34,974 nt of DNA, from positions 1-34,974 of the forward strand of contig JBBRVP010000037.1 in the NCBI GenBank assembly GCA_038246785.1, given 5' to 3'. Below are positions 16,753 to 24,595 of the stretch, one piece after another (position 1 is the stretch's first letter; each line of letters starts with the position of its first letter). The position numbers were made by a program, and so were the translations under genes. This stretch comes from JBBRVP01 sp038246785. Lineage in GTDB: Bacteria; Actinomycetota; Actinomycetes; Jiangellales; Jiangellaceae. A model generated the notes under the pieces. That model saw nothing but the letters and a program-made list of their open reading frames with translations. It made no database searches and had not been told where the DNA came from.

Positions 16753-17340
16753 CTGGGCAGCTACCGGCCCGGCGCCTCGCCGCTGCACCGCGCGCACGCC
16801 GGGGCCAAGCTGGTCGCGCTGGCGGCCGGCATGGTGGCGCTGTTGCGGGTCTCGACGCTGCCCGGCCTGGCCGTCGCGCGCGGCGTCGCGGTGGCGGCGT
16901 ACGCCGCGGGGCGGGTGCCGCCTCGGGCGGCCCTCGCGCAGGTGTGGCCGCTGCGGTGGTTCGTCCTGCTCGTCGGAGCCTTCCAGGTCGTCGTGGCCGG
17001 CTGGGAGCGGGCCGTGCTGGTCGTCGGGACGCTCGTCCTGGCGGTCGCCGCTGCCGCGCTGGTGACGCTCACGACCCGAGTCGCCGAGCTGCTCGACGTC
17101 CTCGAACGTGTGCTCTCCCGGCTACCACGGGTCAACGGTGCCCGGGTCGCGCTGCTGGCGGCCCTGGGCATCCGGGCGGTCCCGGTGATCGCCGGCCTCG
17201 CCGTGCAGGTGCGCGAGGCCCAGCAGGCGAGGGGGCTGCGGGCGAGCCCGCGGCTGTGGGCCGCACCACTCGTCGTGCGGGTGCTGCGGCACGCGGACTC
17301 AACCGGCGAGGCGCTCGCGGCACGAGGCATCGACGACTGA
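16744..17340 (+). CDS. bioN: ECF transporter transmembrane component T (BioN/CbiQ type)
   Basis: The 198-aa membrane protein opens GLGSYRPGASPLHRAHAGAKL, a typical EcfT/BioN start, and has four to five hydrophobic helices. It also has the coupling segments AQQARGLRAS and STGEALAARGIDD; ARG motifs in these helices contact the ATPase grooves. It completes the BioMNY set. The GTG at 16744 overlaps the last of the two small repeat ORFs, so it may be translated by re-initiation after bioM. Confidence 0.92.
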   Translation: MNGLGSYRPGASPLHRAHAGAKLVALAAGMVALLRVSTLPGLAVARGVAVAAYAAGRVPPRAALAQVWPLRWFVLLVGAFQVVVAGWERAVLVVGTLVLAVAAAALVTLTTRVAELLDVLERVLSRLPRVNGARVALLAALGIRAVPVIAGLAVQVREAQQARGLRASPRLWAAPLVVRVLRHADSTGEALAARGIDD

Positions 17341-17439
17341 AACGGGACACGGGGCCATCGGGCCTTGCCTTGGCCGGTCCCGCGCTGGACGATCGGGCCC
17401 ACCCGTGACATCCCCTGACCGCGCGGCTCGAGGAGAACG
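17341..17439. other. Gap between bio operon and amino-acid transporter, possible terminator and promoter
   Basis: CGGGAC (17343-17348) can pair with GTCCCG (17377-17382), with an inner GGCC/GGCC pairing, as a weak terminator for bioN. TTGCCT (17365-17370) and GACGAT (17388-17393) at 17-bp spacing make a poor promoter candidate for the transporter. The SBP gene has a good GAGGAGA site. Confidence 0.3.
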
Positions 17440-18360
17440 ATGAACGCCACTCCGTACCCTTCCACGACTCGGCTGCGACGCGGGGCCCTGGTAGCCCTGG
17501 CGGCTGCCGCGCTGCTCGCCGCCGCCGGATGCGGCAGCGACAGCGGATCCAGCGGCTCGACCCCGGCGGCGAGCACGAGCGAGGACACGTCGCTGTCGGC
17601 CAAGGTGCCGGCCGACGTCAAGTCCGACGGCACGATCATCGTCGGCACCGACCCGACGTACCCACCGAACGAGTTCCTCGACACCGACGGCAAGACGGTC
17701 ATCGGCTTCGACGTCGACGTGTTCGACGCCGTGGCCGGCAAGCTCGGCCTCAAGACCCAGTGGGTGCCGGCCCCGTTCGGCGCGATCATCACCGGCGTCA
17801 AGTCGGGCAAGTACGAGATCGGCGTCTCGTCGTTCACCATCAACGCCGAGCGCATGCAGGCGGCCACGATGGTGAGCTACTTCTCCGCCGGCACCCAGTG
17901 GTCGACGAAGAAGGGCAATCCGGCCTCGGTCGACCCCGACAACGCGTGCGGCAAGAACGTCGCCGTGCAGAAGGACACCGTTCAGGTGCCGGACGTCCAG
18001 GCCCGCTCGAAGAAGTGCACCGCCGCCGGCAAGCCGGCCATCACCATCGACCAGTACGACAAGCAGGACGTCGCGACGGCCTCCATCGTCTCGGGCAAGG
18101 ACGACGCCGGCCTGGCCGACTCGCCCGTGATGGCGTACGCCGTCAAGCAGACCAACGGCGAGCTGGAGCTGCTCGGCGACATCTACGACTCCGCGCCCTA
18201 CGGCTACGTCCTCCCCAAGGACCAGACCGACTTCGGGCAGGCCATCGCCGACACGCTCAAGACGCTCATCGCCGACGGCACGTACGAGAAGATCCTCACC
18301 AAGTGGGGTGTCGAGGCGGGCGCCATCGACGACCCGACCGTGAACCCGCCGGCCTCCTGA
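17440..18360 (+). CDS. Polar amino-acid ABC transporter substrate-binding lipoprotein
   Basis: The 306-aa protein has a lipoprotein signal peptide with lipobox AAAG-C at C31 and a Ser/Gly-rich linker. The SBP_bac_3 domain follows: IIVGTDPTYPPNEFLD, VIGFDVDVFDAVA, YEIGVSSFTINAERM and the last lobe with YGYVLPKDQTDF. It captures an amino acid outside the membrane; which one cannot be read from the sequence. GAGGAGA precedes ATG 17440. The permease starts three bases after its stop. Confidence 0.95.
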   Translation: MNATPYPSTTRLRRGALVALAAAALLAAAGCGSDSGSSGSTPAASTSEDTSLSAKVPADVKSDGTIIVGTDPTYPPNEFLDTDGKTVIGFDVDVFDAVAGKLGLKTQWVPAPFGAIITGVKSGKYEIGVSSFTINAERMQAATMVSYFSAGTQWSTKKGNPASVDPDNACGKNVAVQKDTVQVPDVQARSKKCTAAGKPAITIDQYDKQDVATASIVSGKDDAGLADSPVMAYAVKQTNGELELLGDIYDSAPYGYVLPKDQTDFGQAIADTLKTLIADGTYEKILTKWGVEAGAIDDPTVNPPAS

Positions 18361-18363
18361 GCG

Positions 18364-19317
18364 ATGGCCACCACGACGCGCCCCGCAGCGCCGCCGGAGT
18401 CCATCGAAGCCGTCCCCGTGAGGCACCCCGGCCGGTGGATCGCGGTCGTCGTCATCGCCATCGCCGCGGCGATGTTCGTCAACATGCTGCTGACCAACCC
18501 GGCCTTCAACTGGTCGTTCATGGTCGACAACATGTTCCTTCCGAACGTCCTCGCGGGCGTCCGGACGACGCTCGTCATGACGGTGCTCTCCATGGTCATC
18601 GGGGTGATCATCGGCATCGTGCTCGCCGTCATGCGGCTCTCGCCGAACCCGATCGTGAGCACGACCGCCTGGGTTTACGTGTGGTTCTTCCGCGCGATCC
18701 CTCGCATCGTGCTGCTGTTCCTCTTCGGCAACCTGGGCATCCTCTACCAGCGCTACGAGCTGGGCGTCCCGTTCGACACCCAGATCGGCAACCTCATCGG
18801 CATCGACCTCAACACCCGCTTCCTCGGCCTGGACGCGCGCACCATCGTCACCGGCTTCATGGCCGGCCTGCTCGGGCTGGCCCTGTCCGAGGGCGCCTAC
18901 ATGGCCGAGATCGTGCGGGCAGGCATCCAGTCCGTCGACCCCGGCCAGGGCGAGGCGGCCAGCGCACTGGGGATGAGCCGCGCACTGACCATGCGCCGGA
19001 TCGTGCTGCCGCAGGCGATGCGAGTCATCGTGCCGCCGACCGGCAACGAGACGATCGCGATGCTCAAGGACACCTCGCTGCTGCTCGCGGTCCCGGTCAC
19101 CAACGAGCTGTTCTTCCAGTTGCAGGGCATCGGGTCGCGGACGTTCCAGGTGTTCCCCATGCTGGTGGCGGCCTGCCTGTGGTACCTGGCGATGACCAGC
19201 GTGCTCATGGTCGGGCAGTACTTCCTCGAGCGCCGCTACTCCCGCGGCTTCGGGGCGCGGCTGAGCAAGGAGCAGCGGGCCTTGCAGGAGGCACAGGCAG
19301 CTGGAGGTGCGCATTGA
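18364..19317 (+). CDS. Amino-acid ABC transporter permease
   Basis: The 317-aa protein has the HisM/GlnP-type permease fold: a long N-terminal cytoplasmic stretch, a membrane segment near residues 27-43, then the permease domain. The ATPase-coupling EAA loop reads GEAASALGMSRALTMRR and is followed by IVLPQAMRVIVPPTGN and MLKDTSLL, both characteristic. Only one permease gene is present, so it would work as a homodimer. It sits between the binding protein and ATPase, the latter overlapping its stop. Confidence 0.95.
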   Translation: MATTTRPAAPPESIEAVPVRHPGRWIAVVVIAIAAAMFVNMLLTNPAFNWSFMVDNMFLPNVLAGVRTTLVMTVLSMVIGVIIGIVLAVMRLSPNPIVSTTAWVYVWFFRAIPRIVLLFLFGNLGILYQRYELGVPFDTQIGNLIGIDLNTRFLGLDARTIVTGFMAGLLGLALSEGAYMAEIVRAGIQSVDPGQGEAASALGMSRALTMRRIVLPQAMRVIVPPTGNETIAMLKDTSLLLAVPVTNELFFQLQGIGSRTFQVFPMLVAACLWYLAMTSVLMVGQYFLERRYSRGFGARLSKEQRALQEAQAAGGAH

Positions 19318-20084
19318 GCGAGAACCCGATGGTGAAGTCCGAAGGCGTCCGCAAGTCGTTCGGCCACACCGAGGTGCTCAAGGGCATCAACCTGGTCGTC
19401 ATGCCGCGCGAGGTGATGTGCATCATCGGCCCGTCCGGCTCGGGCAAGTCGACGTTCCTGCGCTGCATCAACCACCTCGAGAAGATCAACGGCGGACGGC
19501 TGTGGGTCGACGGGGAGCTCGTCGGCTACCGGCAGAAGGGCGACAAGCTCTACGAGCTGAAGGACAAGGAGGTGGCCGCCCACCGCCGCGACATCGGCAT
19601 GGTTTTCCAGCGCTTCAATCTCTTCCCGCACCTGACGGCGATGGAGAACGTCATGGAGGCCCCGGTCAAGGTCAAGGGCGAGTCGAAGGCCAACGCCCGC
19701 CGGGCGGCCGAGGAGACGCTGGAGCAGGTCGGGCTCTCCGACAAGTCGCACGCGTTCCCCAACGCGCTGTCCGGCGGCCAGCAGCAGCGGGTCGCCATCG
19801 CGCGGGCCCTGGCGATGCGTCCCAAGCTGATGCTCTTCGACGAGCCGACCTCGGCGCTGGACCCCGAGCTGGTCGGTGAGGTGCTCGACGTCATGCGCCG
19901 GTTGGCCCTCGAGATCGGCATGACGATGGTCGTCGTCACGCACGAGATGGGCTTCGCCCGGGAGGTCGGCGACACCCTGGTCTTCATGGACGGCGGCGTC
20001 ATCGTCGAGGCCGGCGACCCGAAGCAGGTGCTCACCTCGCCGCAGCACGAGCGTACGCAGGCGTTCTTGTCCAAGGTCCTCTGA
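19314..20084 (+). CDS. Amino-acid ABC transporter ATPase (GlnQ/HisP type)
   Basis: The 256-aa ATPase has GPSGSGKSTFLRC (Walker A), LSGGQQQRVAIARAL (signature), LMLFDEPTSALD (Walker B) and VVTHEMGFAREV, the usual polar amino-acid transporter pattern. I use the TTG at 19314, which overlaps the permease TGA and has GGAGG six bases ahead. An ATG at 19329 is the alternative. It completes a three-gene importer. Confidence 0.95.
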   Translation: MSENPMVKSEGVRKSFGHTEVLKGINLVVMPREVMCIIGPSGSGKSTFLRCINHLEKINGGRLWVDGELVGYRQKGDKLYELKDKEVAAHRRDIGMVFQRFNLFPHLTAMENVMEAPVKVKGESKANARRAAEETLEQVGLSDKSHAFPNALSGGQQQRVAIARALAMRPKLMLFDEPTSALDPELVGEVLDVMRRLALEIGMTMVVVTHEMGFAREVGDTLVFMDGGVIVEAGDPKQVLTSPQHERTQAFLSKVL

Positions 20085-20092
20085 CCGCCGGT

Positions 20093-20117
20093 CCGGCCTG
20101 ACCATCAGGTCAGCCGG
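20093..20117. terminator. Bidirectional terminator between transporter ATPase and acVLRF1 genes
   Basis: The hairpin CCGG-C-CTGACC, ATCA loop, GGTCAG-CCGG has a six-bp and a four-bp helix with one bulged C. It lies between convergent stops and overlaps the last codons of the minus-strand gene. The symmetric stem would serve both directions. Confidence 0.6.
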
Positions 20118-20748
20118 GCGGATCGACGACGGTCACCCGCACGCGCCGCACGGAGCCGGCGGCCTCGACGAGCACGTCGTGGCGCGGATCGCGGACCACC
20201 GGGACCGACAGCTGGGCCGGCCGCCATAGCGGAGCGAGCCGGGCGTCGTCGCGCAGCGTTCGCAGCAGCAGTCGGTCACCGCCGAGCGCCATCGCGTCAA
20301 GGCGGTCCGCGTACGGCACCATCACCCGCCGCGCGGCCTCGGCGACCACACCGACCAGTTCGTTCGCCTGCTGCTCGCGGCGGCGGGCGAAGCGCTGCTG
20401 CGACCAGCCGCCGGCGGCGGTGCGGCCCTGCACGCGGCGGCGCTCGACCTTGGCGGCGACGAGCCGGCCACCTGCAGCCACCCCGACGGCGGCGCTTCCG
20501 CGGCGGAGCAGCAGCAGCCCGACGGTGCGAGACGTCAGCGCGTGCGCGACCAGGCCGCCGTACCGGTCGTCCCTGTCGACGTCGAGCGGCGGGTACGGGA
20601 CATCCAGCTCGACGCACGTGCCGTCCGGACAGCGCAGCGCGACCGTCTCGGCGGAGGCGTCGACCAAGGCGGGCCCGTGCCGCTCGTCGACACCCGCGAG
20701 CCAGTCGGCGAGCCGCTCGGGCGCGACGGTCAGGTCGCGGCGGCTCAC
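20110..20748 (-). CDS. acVLRF1-type peptidyl-tRNA hydrolase/release-factor-like protein
   Basis: The 212-aa protein contains the Vms1/Ankzf1-like release-factor fold seen in actinobacterial VLRF1. Residues 108-126 (GRTAAGGWSQQRF then ARRRE) carry the catalytic loop that in this family presents a glutamine (here Q117 or Q118) to the peptidyl-tRNA ester. Flanking strands read GLLLLRRGSAAVGV and RLDAMALGGDRLLL. Family members free nascent chains from stalled 50S subunits. GTG 20748 overlaps the stop of the GNAT gene. It is the last gene of the suf operon, an unusual place for a ribosome-rescue factor. Confidence 0.85.
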   Translation of the reverse strand: MSRRDLTVAPERLADWLAGVDERHGPALVDASAETVALRCPDGTCVELDVPYPPLDVDRDDRYGGLVAHALTSRTVGLLLLRRGSAAVGVAAGGRLVAAKVERRRVQGRTAAGGWSQQRFARRREQQANELVGVVAEAARRVMVPYADRLDAMALGGDRLLLRTLRDDARLAPLWRPAQLSVPVVRDPRHDVLVEAAGSVRRVRVTVVDPPG

Positions 20749-21383
20749 CGGACGAGCAGCGCTTCGGCACCCACCGGCACGAATCCGCCGGAGAGCACGG
20801 CGCGCAAACTCGGTGCGTTGGCCGGCGCCACCTGCGCCCAGACCGAGGCGTCGGCGAGGTGCCGGGCGGACCTTGCCAGCGTGCGGCCGAGCCCTCCGCG
20901 GCGGGCCTGCGGCACGACCTCGAAGGCCGTCTCAAGGCGTCCGGCAAGGCCCCGCCCGAGGAGCAGCAGGCCGCGCTCGTCCTCGGTGACCCACGCCCGG
21001 ACGTCGTCACGGTAGCGCCGCGCCCGGACGACCCGGGGGTGGTCCGCGCCGGTGACCTCCCGCAGCGTCAGCGGCGGCGGCCCGTCGAGCGGTGAGGCGA
21101 CCAGCACCGCGTCGACGGCGCTGACCCGCCGGCCACCGAGCCGCGCGCACAGCGCGCAGAGGAAGGGCGGGTTGAAGCGGCCGGACAGGTCGTCGGCGTC
21201 TGGCAGCGCGCGGACCTCGGCCAGCTCGATGCCCCCGGCGACGACGACGTGGGTGGCGAAGAAGCCGAGGACGGCCGCCTCACCGTCTCGCACCGGCGGC
21301 AGCAGGTGGATCAGCCCGTCAGGCGCCGGGGGCCGACCGTCTGCGACGGCGTCGAGAAGGGCGACGAGCGGGGCGGCGTTCAG
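20745..21383 (-). CDS. GNAT-like N-acetyltransferase, probable CTG start
   Basis: The 212-aa product has an N-terminal part (LVALLDAVADGRPPAPDG) and a GNAT-like C-terminal half with VVPQARRGGLGRTLARSA (acetyl-CoA loop, Q/RxxGxG/A) and the final ANAPSLRAVLSGGFVPVG. A Cys pair (FLCALCARLGG) lies in the middle. No ATG, GTG or TTG lies near the family start in frame. A CTG at 21383 overlaps the sufT stop as CTGA, matching the overlaps between its neighbours. An ATG at 21446 exists but lies deep in sufT. Substrate is unknown. Confidence 0.75.
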   Translation of the reverse strand: MNAAPLVALLDAVADGRPPAPDGLIHLLPPVRDGEAAVLGFFATHVVVAGGIELAEVRALPDADDLSGRFNPPFLCALCARLGGRRVSAVDAVLVASPLDGPPPLTLREVTGADHPRVVRARRYRDDVRAWVTEDERGLLLLGRGLAGRLETAFEVVPQARRGGLGRTLARSARHLADASVWAQVAPANAPSLRAVLSGGFVPVGAEALLVR

Positions 21384-21703
21384 ATATTGAAGCCGAGTGC
21401 ACGCAGCTGCTCCCGGCCCTCGTCGGTGATCTTGTCCGGGCCCCACGGCGGCATCCAGACCCAGTTGATGTGCACCGTGCTGACCAGCCCGTCGAGGGCC
21501 TGGTCGGTCTGGTCCTCGATGACGTCGGTGAGCGGGCAGGCCGCGCTGGTGAGCGTCATGTCGATGGTGGCGACGTTGTCGTCGTCGACGTGCACGCCGT
21601 AGACCAGGCCGAGGTCGACGACGTTGATGCCCAGCTCGGGGTCGACGACGTCGCGCATGGCCTCCTCGATGTCGTCGACCTTGGCGACGCTTGTCTGTGT
21701 CAC
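21380..21703 (-). CDS. sufT: Metal-sulfur cluster assembly factor (SufT/MIP18 family)
   Basis: The 107-aa product has the DUF59/MIP18 pattern: EEAMRDVVDPELGINVVDLGLV, then TLTSAACPLTDVIEDQ with the reactive Cys, and VWMPPWGPDKITDEGREQL. SufT proteins help in maturation of Fe-S proteins, as accessory factors to Suf. GGAGGA precedes GTG 21703 by six bases, and the start overlaps the sufU stop (GTGA). Confidence 0.93.
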   Translation of the reverse strand: MTQTSVAKVDDIEEAMRDVVDPELGINVVDLGLVYGVHVDDDNVATIDMTLTSAACPLTDVIEDQTDQALDGLVSTVHINWVWMPPWGPDKITDEGREQLRALGFNI

Positions 21704-22182
21704 GGGGACATCCTCCCAGTCTGGTTCGATTCTGACGATCGCCGGCTCACAGCTCGTGCCGTCGCGTCCTTCCAGGCCATCCACCCCAGCAGCGCGCACT
21801 TGACCCGCATCGGATAGCGCGCGACGCCGGCGAAGGCGATCCCGTCGCCGAGCTCGGCCTCGGCGGTGTCGTCGGGTTCGATGCTGCCCTGGACCAGGTC
21901 CTGGAACCGCTGGTGCAAAACCAGGCCCTCCGCCACCGTGCGGCCGGCGAGCAGGTCGGTCATGACCGACGCGGAGGCCTGGCTGATCGAGCAGCCGAGC
22001 CCGGCGTGGGAGACGTCGGCGAGGCGGTCCTCGTCCAGGCGCACGCGCACCGTCAACTCGTCGCCGCACGTCGGGTTGACGTGGTGCGCCTCGCCGTCGA
22101 ACGACTCGGCGAGCCCGCGTCCGTGCGGGTGCCTGGAGTGGTCGAGGATGATCTCCTGGTACATCGACGACAGAGCGCTCAC
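21700..22182 (-). CDS. sufU: SufU iron-sulfur assembly protein
   Basis: The 160-aa protein is SufU: residues C39, D41, C64 and C129 form the zinc/sulfur-transfer site in NPTCGDEL, GLGCSISQASASVM and VKCALLGW. In Gram-positive bacteria SufU accepts sulfur from SufS. The C-terminal tail after LLGWMAW is longer than needed and lacks features. GTG 22182 overlaps the sufS stop. Confidence 0.95.
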   Translation of the reverse strand: MSALSSMYQEIILDHSRHPHGRGLAESFDGEAHHVNPTCGDELTVRVRLDEDRLADVSHAGLGCSISQASASVMTDLLAGRTVAEGLVLHQRFQDLVQGSIEPDDTAEAELGDGIAFAGVARYPMRVKCALLGWMAWKDATARAVSRRSSESNQTGRMSP

Positions 22183-23453
22183 GGCCGCACTCCGAAGAAG
22201 CGCTTCGCCGACTCGATGCCGGCCACGAGGGCGTCGATGTCGTCGAGCCCGTTGTAGACGTAGAGGGACGCCCGGGTGGAGGCGGGCACGCCGAGCCGGC
22301 GGTGCAGCGGCCACGCGCAGTGGTGGCCGACCCGCACTGCGATGCCCTGGTCGTCGAGCACCTGGCCGAGGTCGTGCGGGTGGATGCCCTCGACCGCGAA
22401 CGCCAGCGCGCCGCCGCGGGCCTCGGCGGTGGTCGGCCCGAGCACACGCAGCCCCGGCACCGACGTGAGGGCGGCGAGGGCGTAGACGGTGAGCTCGTGC
22501 TCGTGCTCGCGCACAGCCAGCATGCCGCGTCCACCGTCGAGACCCTCGAGGTAGTCGACGGCGGCGGCCAGCCCGACCGCCTGAGCCGTCATCGGCACGC
22601 CGGCCTCGAAACGCCGCGGTGGCGGCGCGAAGGTCGAACCCTCCATCGAGACGGTCTCGATCATCGAGCCACCAGTGAGGAACGGCGGCAACTCCTCGAG
22701 CAGGTGTCGGCGGCCCCAGAGGACCCCGATGCCGGACGGACCGAGCATCTTGTGGCCGCTGAACACCATGAAGTCGACATCGAGAACGCCGACGTCGACG
22801 GGCAGCTGCGGCACGGACTGGCAGGCGTCCAGCAGGACGAGGGCGCCGGCGGCATGCGCGCGGGCCACCACCGGCTCCACGTCGTTGACCGTGCCGACCA
22901 CGTTGGACTGCAGCGTCAGGGCGACGACCTTGGTGTGCTCGCCGACCAGGTCGTCGATCCCGTCGAGGTCGAGCCGGCCGTCGTCGGTGATCGGGAACCA
23001 GCGCAGCGTGGCACCGGCGCGCCGGCACAGCTCCTGCCACGGCACGAGGTTGGCGTGGTGCTCCATCTCGGTGACGACCACCTCGTCGCCGGGCCCGAGC
23101 CGGAAACGCTCGGCGGGCCCGCCGACGAAGGACGCGTTCCCCATCGCGTACGCGACGAGGTTGATCGCCTCCGTCGCGTTCTTGGTGAAGACGACCTCGC
23201 CCTCGTCCGCGCCCACGAAGCGGGCGACCCCGCGGCGGGCACCCTCGTAGGCGTCGGTCGCCTCCTCGGCCAGCTGGTGCGCCCCGCGGTGCACGGCGGC
23301 GTTGGACGTCTCGTAGAACGCGCGCTCCGCATCGAGGACCGGCCTCGGCTTCTGAGACGTGGCCGCCGAGTCGAGGTAGACGAGCCGCTTGCCGTCCCGG
23401 ACCGTGCGGCCCAGGATCGGGAAGTCGGCGCGCAGCCGTTCGACGTCGAGCAC
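22179..23453 (-). CDS. sufS: SufS cysteine desulfurase
   Basis: The 424-aa PLP enzyme takes sulfur from cysteine for cluster assembly. The Schiff-base lysine is in FSGHKMLGPSGIGVL, and the catalytic cysteine is in RVGHHCAWPLHRRLG, both in the class II (SufS) arrangement. TKNATEAINLVAYA binds the cofactor phosphate. GTG 23453 begins three bases after the sufC stop. It passes sulfur to the adjacent SufU. Confidence 0.97.
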   Translation of the reverse strand: MLDVERLRADFPILGRTVRDGKRLVYLDSAATSQKPRPVLDAERAFYETSNAAVHRGAHQLAEEATDAYEGARRGVARFVGADEGEVVFTKNATEAINLVAYAMGNASFVGGPAERFRLGPGDEVVVTEMEHHANLVPWQELCRRAGATLRWFPITDDGRLDLDGIDDLVGEHTKVVALTLQSNVVGTVNDVEPVVARAHAAGALVLLDACQSVPQLPVDVGVLDVDFMVFSGHKMLGPSGIGVLWGRRHLLEELPPFLTGGSMIETVSMEGSTFAPPPRRFEAGVPMTAQAVGLAAAVDYLEGLDGGRGMLAVREHEHELTVYALAALTSVPGLRVLGPTTAEARGGALAFAVEGIHPHDLGQVLDDQGIAVRVGHHCAWPLHRRLGVPASTRASLYVYNGLDDIDALVAGIESAKRFFGVRP

Positions 23454-23456
23454 CGG

Positions 23457-24227
23457 TCAGGCTCCGGCCAGTCCGGTGGAGGCGGCGTACGCCAGGTAGC
23501 CCTCGGCCTCCAGCCGGTCAGCCAGCTGCCGGCCGCCCTCCTCGGCAATCCGGCCGTCGACGAAGACGTGCACGAAGTCCGGGTCGATGTAGCGCAGGAT
23601 CCGCGTGTAGTGGGTGATGAGCAGGACTCCCTTGTCACCGCCCGCCTTGAAGCGGTTGACGCCCTCGCTCACGATGCGCAGCGCGTCGATGTCGAGCCCG
23701 GAGTCGGTCTCGTCGAGCACCGCGACCGTGGGGTCGAGCAGCTCGAGCTGGAGGATCTCGTGGCGTTTCTTCTCCCCGCCGGAGAAGCCGGCGTTGAGGT
23801 CCCGCTCGGCGAAGGCCGGGTCCATCGCCAGCTGGTCCATGGCGGTGCGCACGTCCTTGATCCAGTGCCGCAGCTTGGGGGCCTCGCCGGCCACCGCAGT
23901 CTTGGCCGTGCGTAGGAAGTTGGAGACCGACACCCCGGGCACCTCGATGGGGTACTGCATCGCGAGGAACAGCCCGGCGCGGGCGCGCTGGTCGACGCTC
24001 ATGGCGAGCACGTTCTCGCCGTCAAGGGTGACCGAGCCGCTGGTCACGGAGTACTTGGGGTGTCCGGCGATCGAGTAGGCCAGCGTCGACTTGCCCGAGC
24101 CGTTGGGACCCATGATCGCGTGGGTCTCGCCCGCGCGGACCACGAGGTCGACGCCGCGCAGGATCTCCTTGGGTCCGGCCTCGGTGTCGACGCTGACATG
24201 CAGGTCGCGGATCTCCAAGGTGCTCAT
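23457..24227 (-). CDS. sufC: SufC ATPase
   Basis: The 256-aa ATPase of the SufBCD scaffold carries GPNGSGKSTLAYSI (Walker A), FSGGEKKRHEILQLELL (signature) and VAVLDETDSGLD (Walker B), the last a SufC hallmark. It powers conformational change of SufB-SufD during cluster building. ATG 24227 overlaps the Rieske stop (ATGA). Confidence 0.97.
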   Translation of the reverse strand: MSTLEIRDLHVSVDTEAGPKEILRGVDLVVRAGETHAIMGPNGSGKSTLAYSIAGHPKYSVTSGSVTLDGENVLAMSVDQRARAGLFLAMQYPIEVPGVSVSNFLRTAKTAVAGEAPKLRHWIKDVRTAMDQLAMDPAFAERDLNAGFSGGEKKRHEILQLELLDPTVAVLDETDSGLDIDALRIVSEGVNRFKAGGDKGVLLITHYTRILRYIDPDFVHVFVDGRIAEEGGRQLADRLEAEGYLAYAASTGLAGA

Positions 24228-24595
24228 CGGTAACGGCCCTCCAGGGCATCGGCGTTCATAGGGTGCTCGACGTCGACGAGGACGTCGTCACCGTCGATCT
24301 TTACGGGGTAGACGGCGACCGGCTGGGTCGCCGGCAGGCTGGTAGGGCGCCCGGAGACGAGGTCGAAGCGCGACCCGTGCATGTAGCACTCGATCTCGCC
24401 GTCGTCGACGTCGCCCTCGGACAGCGACACCTCGGCGTGCGTGCAGGTGTCGTCGATAGCGTGGACGACGCCGTCGCTGCCCCGGACTACGGCGACGTCG
24501 ACGCCGTCCACGTCCACCCGGACCGCCCCGACGTCGGGCAGGTCGGCGAGCGCGCAGGCGCGGACGTAGTCGGTTGTCACGGGCTCGGTTGTCAC
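24224..24595 (-). CDS. Rieske [2Fe-2S] ferredoxin-like protein
   Basis: The 123-aa protein has the Rieske ligands C51-T-H53 and C70-YM-H73 within DDTCTHAEVSLSEGD and IECYMHGSRFD. It resembles ferredoxin subunits of non-heme iron oxygenases; there is no signal or membrane segment. Placement between sufD and sufC is frequent in Actinobacteria; an electron-donor role in cluster assembly is a reasonable guess. GTG 24595 overlaps the sufD stop. Confidence 0.93.
   Translation of the reverse strand: MTTEPVTTDYVRACALADLPDVGAVRVDVDGVDVAVVRGSDGVVHAIDDTCTHAEVSLSEGDVDDGEIECYMHGSRFDLVSGRPTSLPATQPVAVYPVKIDGDDVLVDVEHPMNADALEGRYR

Noticed and set aside
17299..19314. Minus-strand 671-codon frame opposite the amino-acid transporter
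   Set aside because: It is a shadow of the strongly supported SBP and permease genes, rich in Arg, Gly and His with no recognisable domain.
17529..20084. 851-codon plus-strand frame ending in the transporter ATPase
   Set aside because: Only the last 256 codons show ATPase sequence; earlier codons are an out-of-frame reading of the SBP and permease genes.
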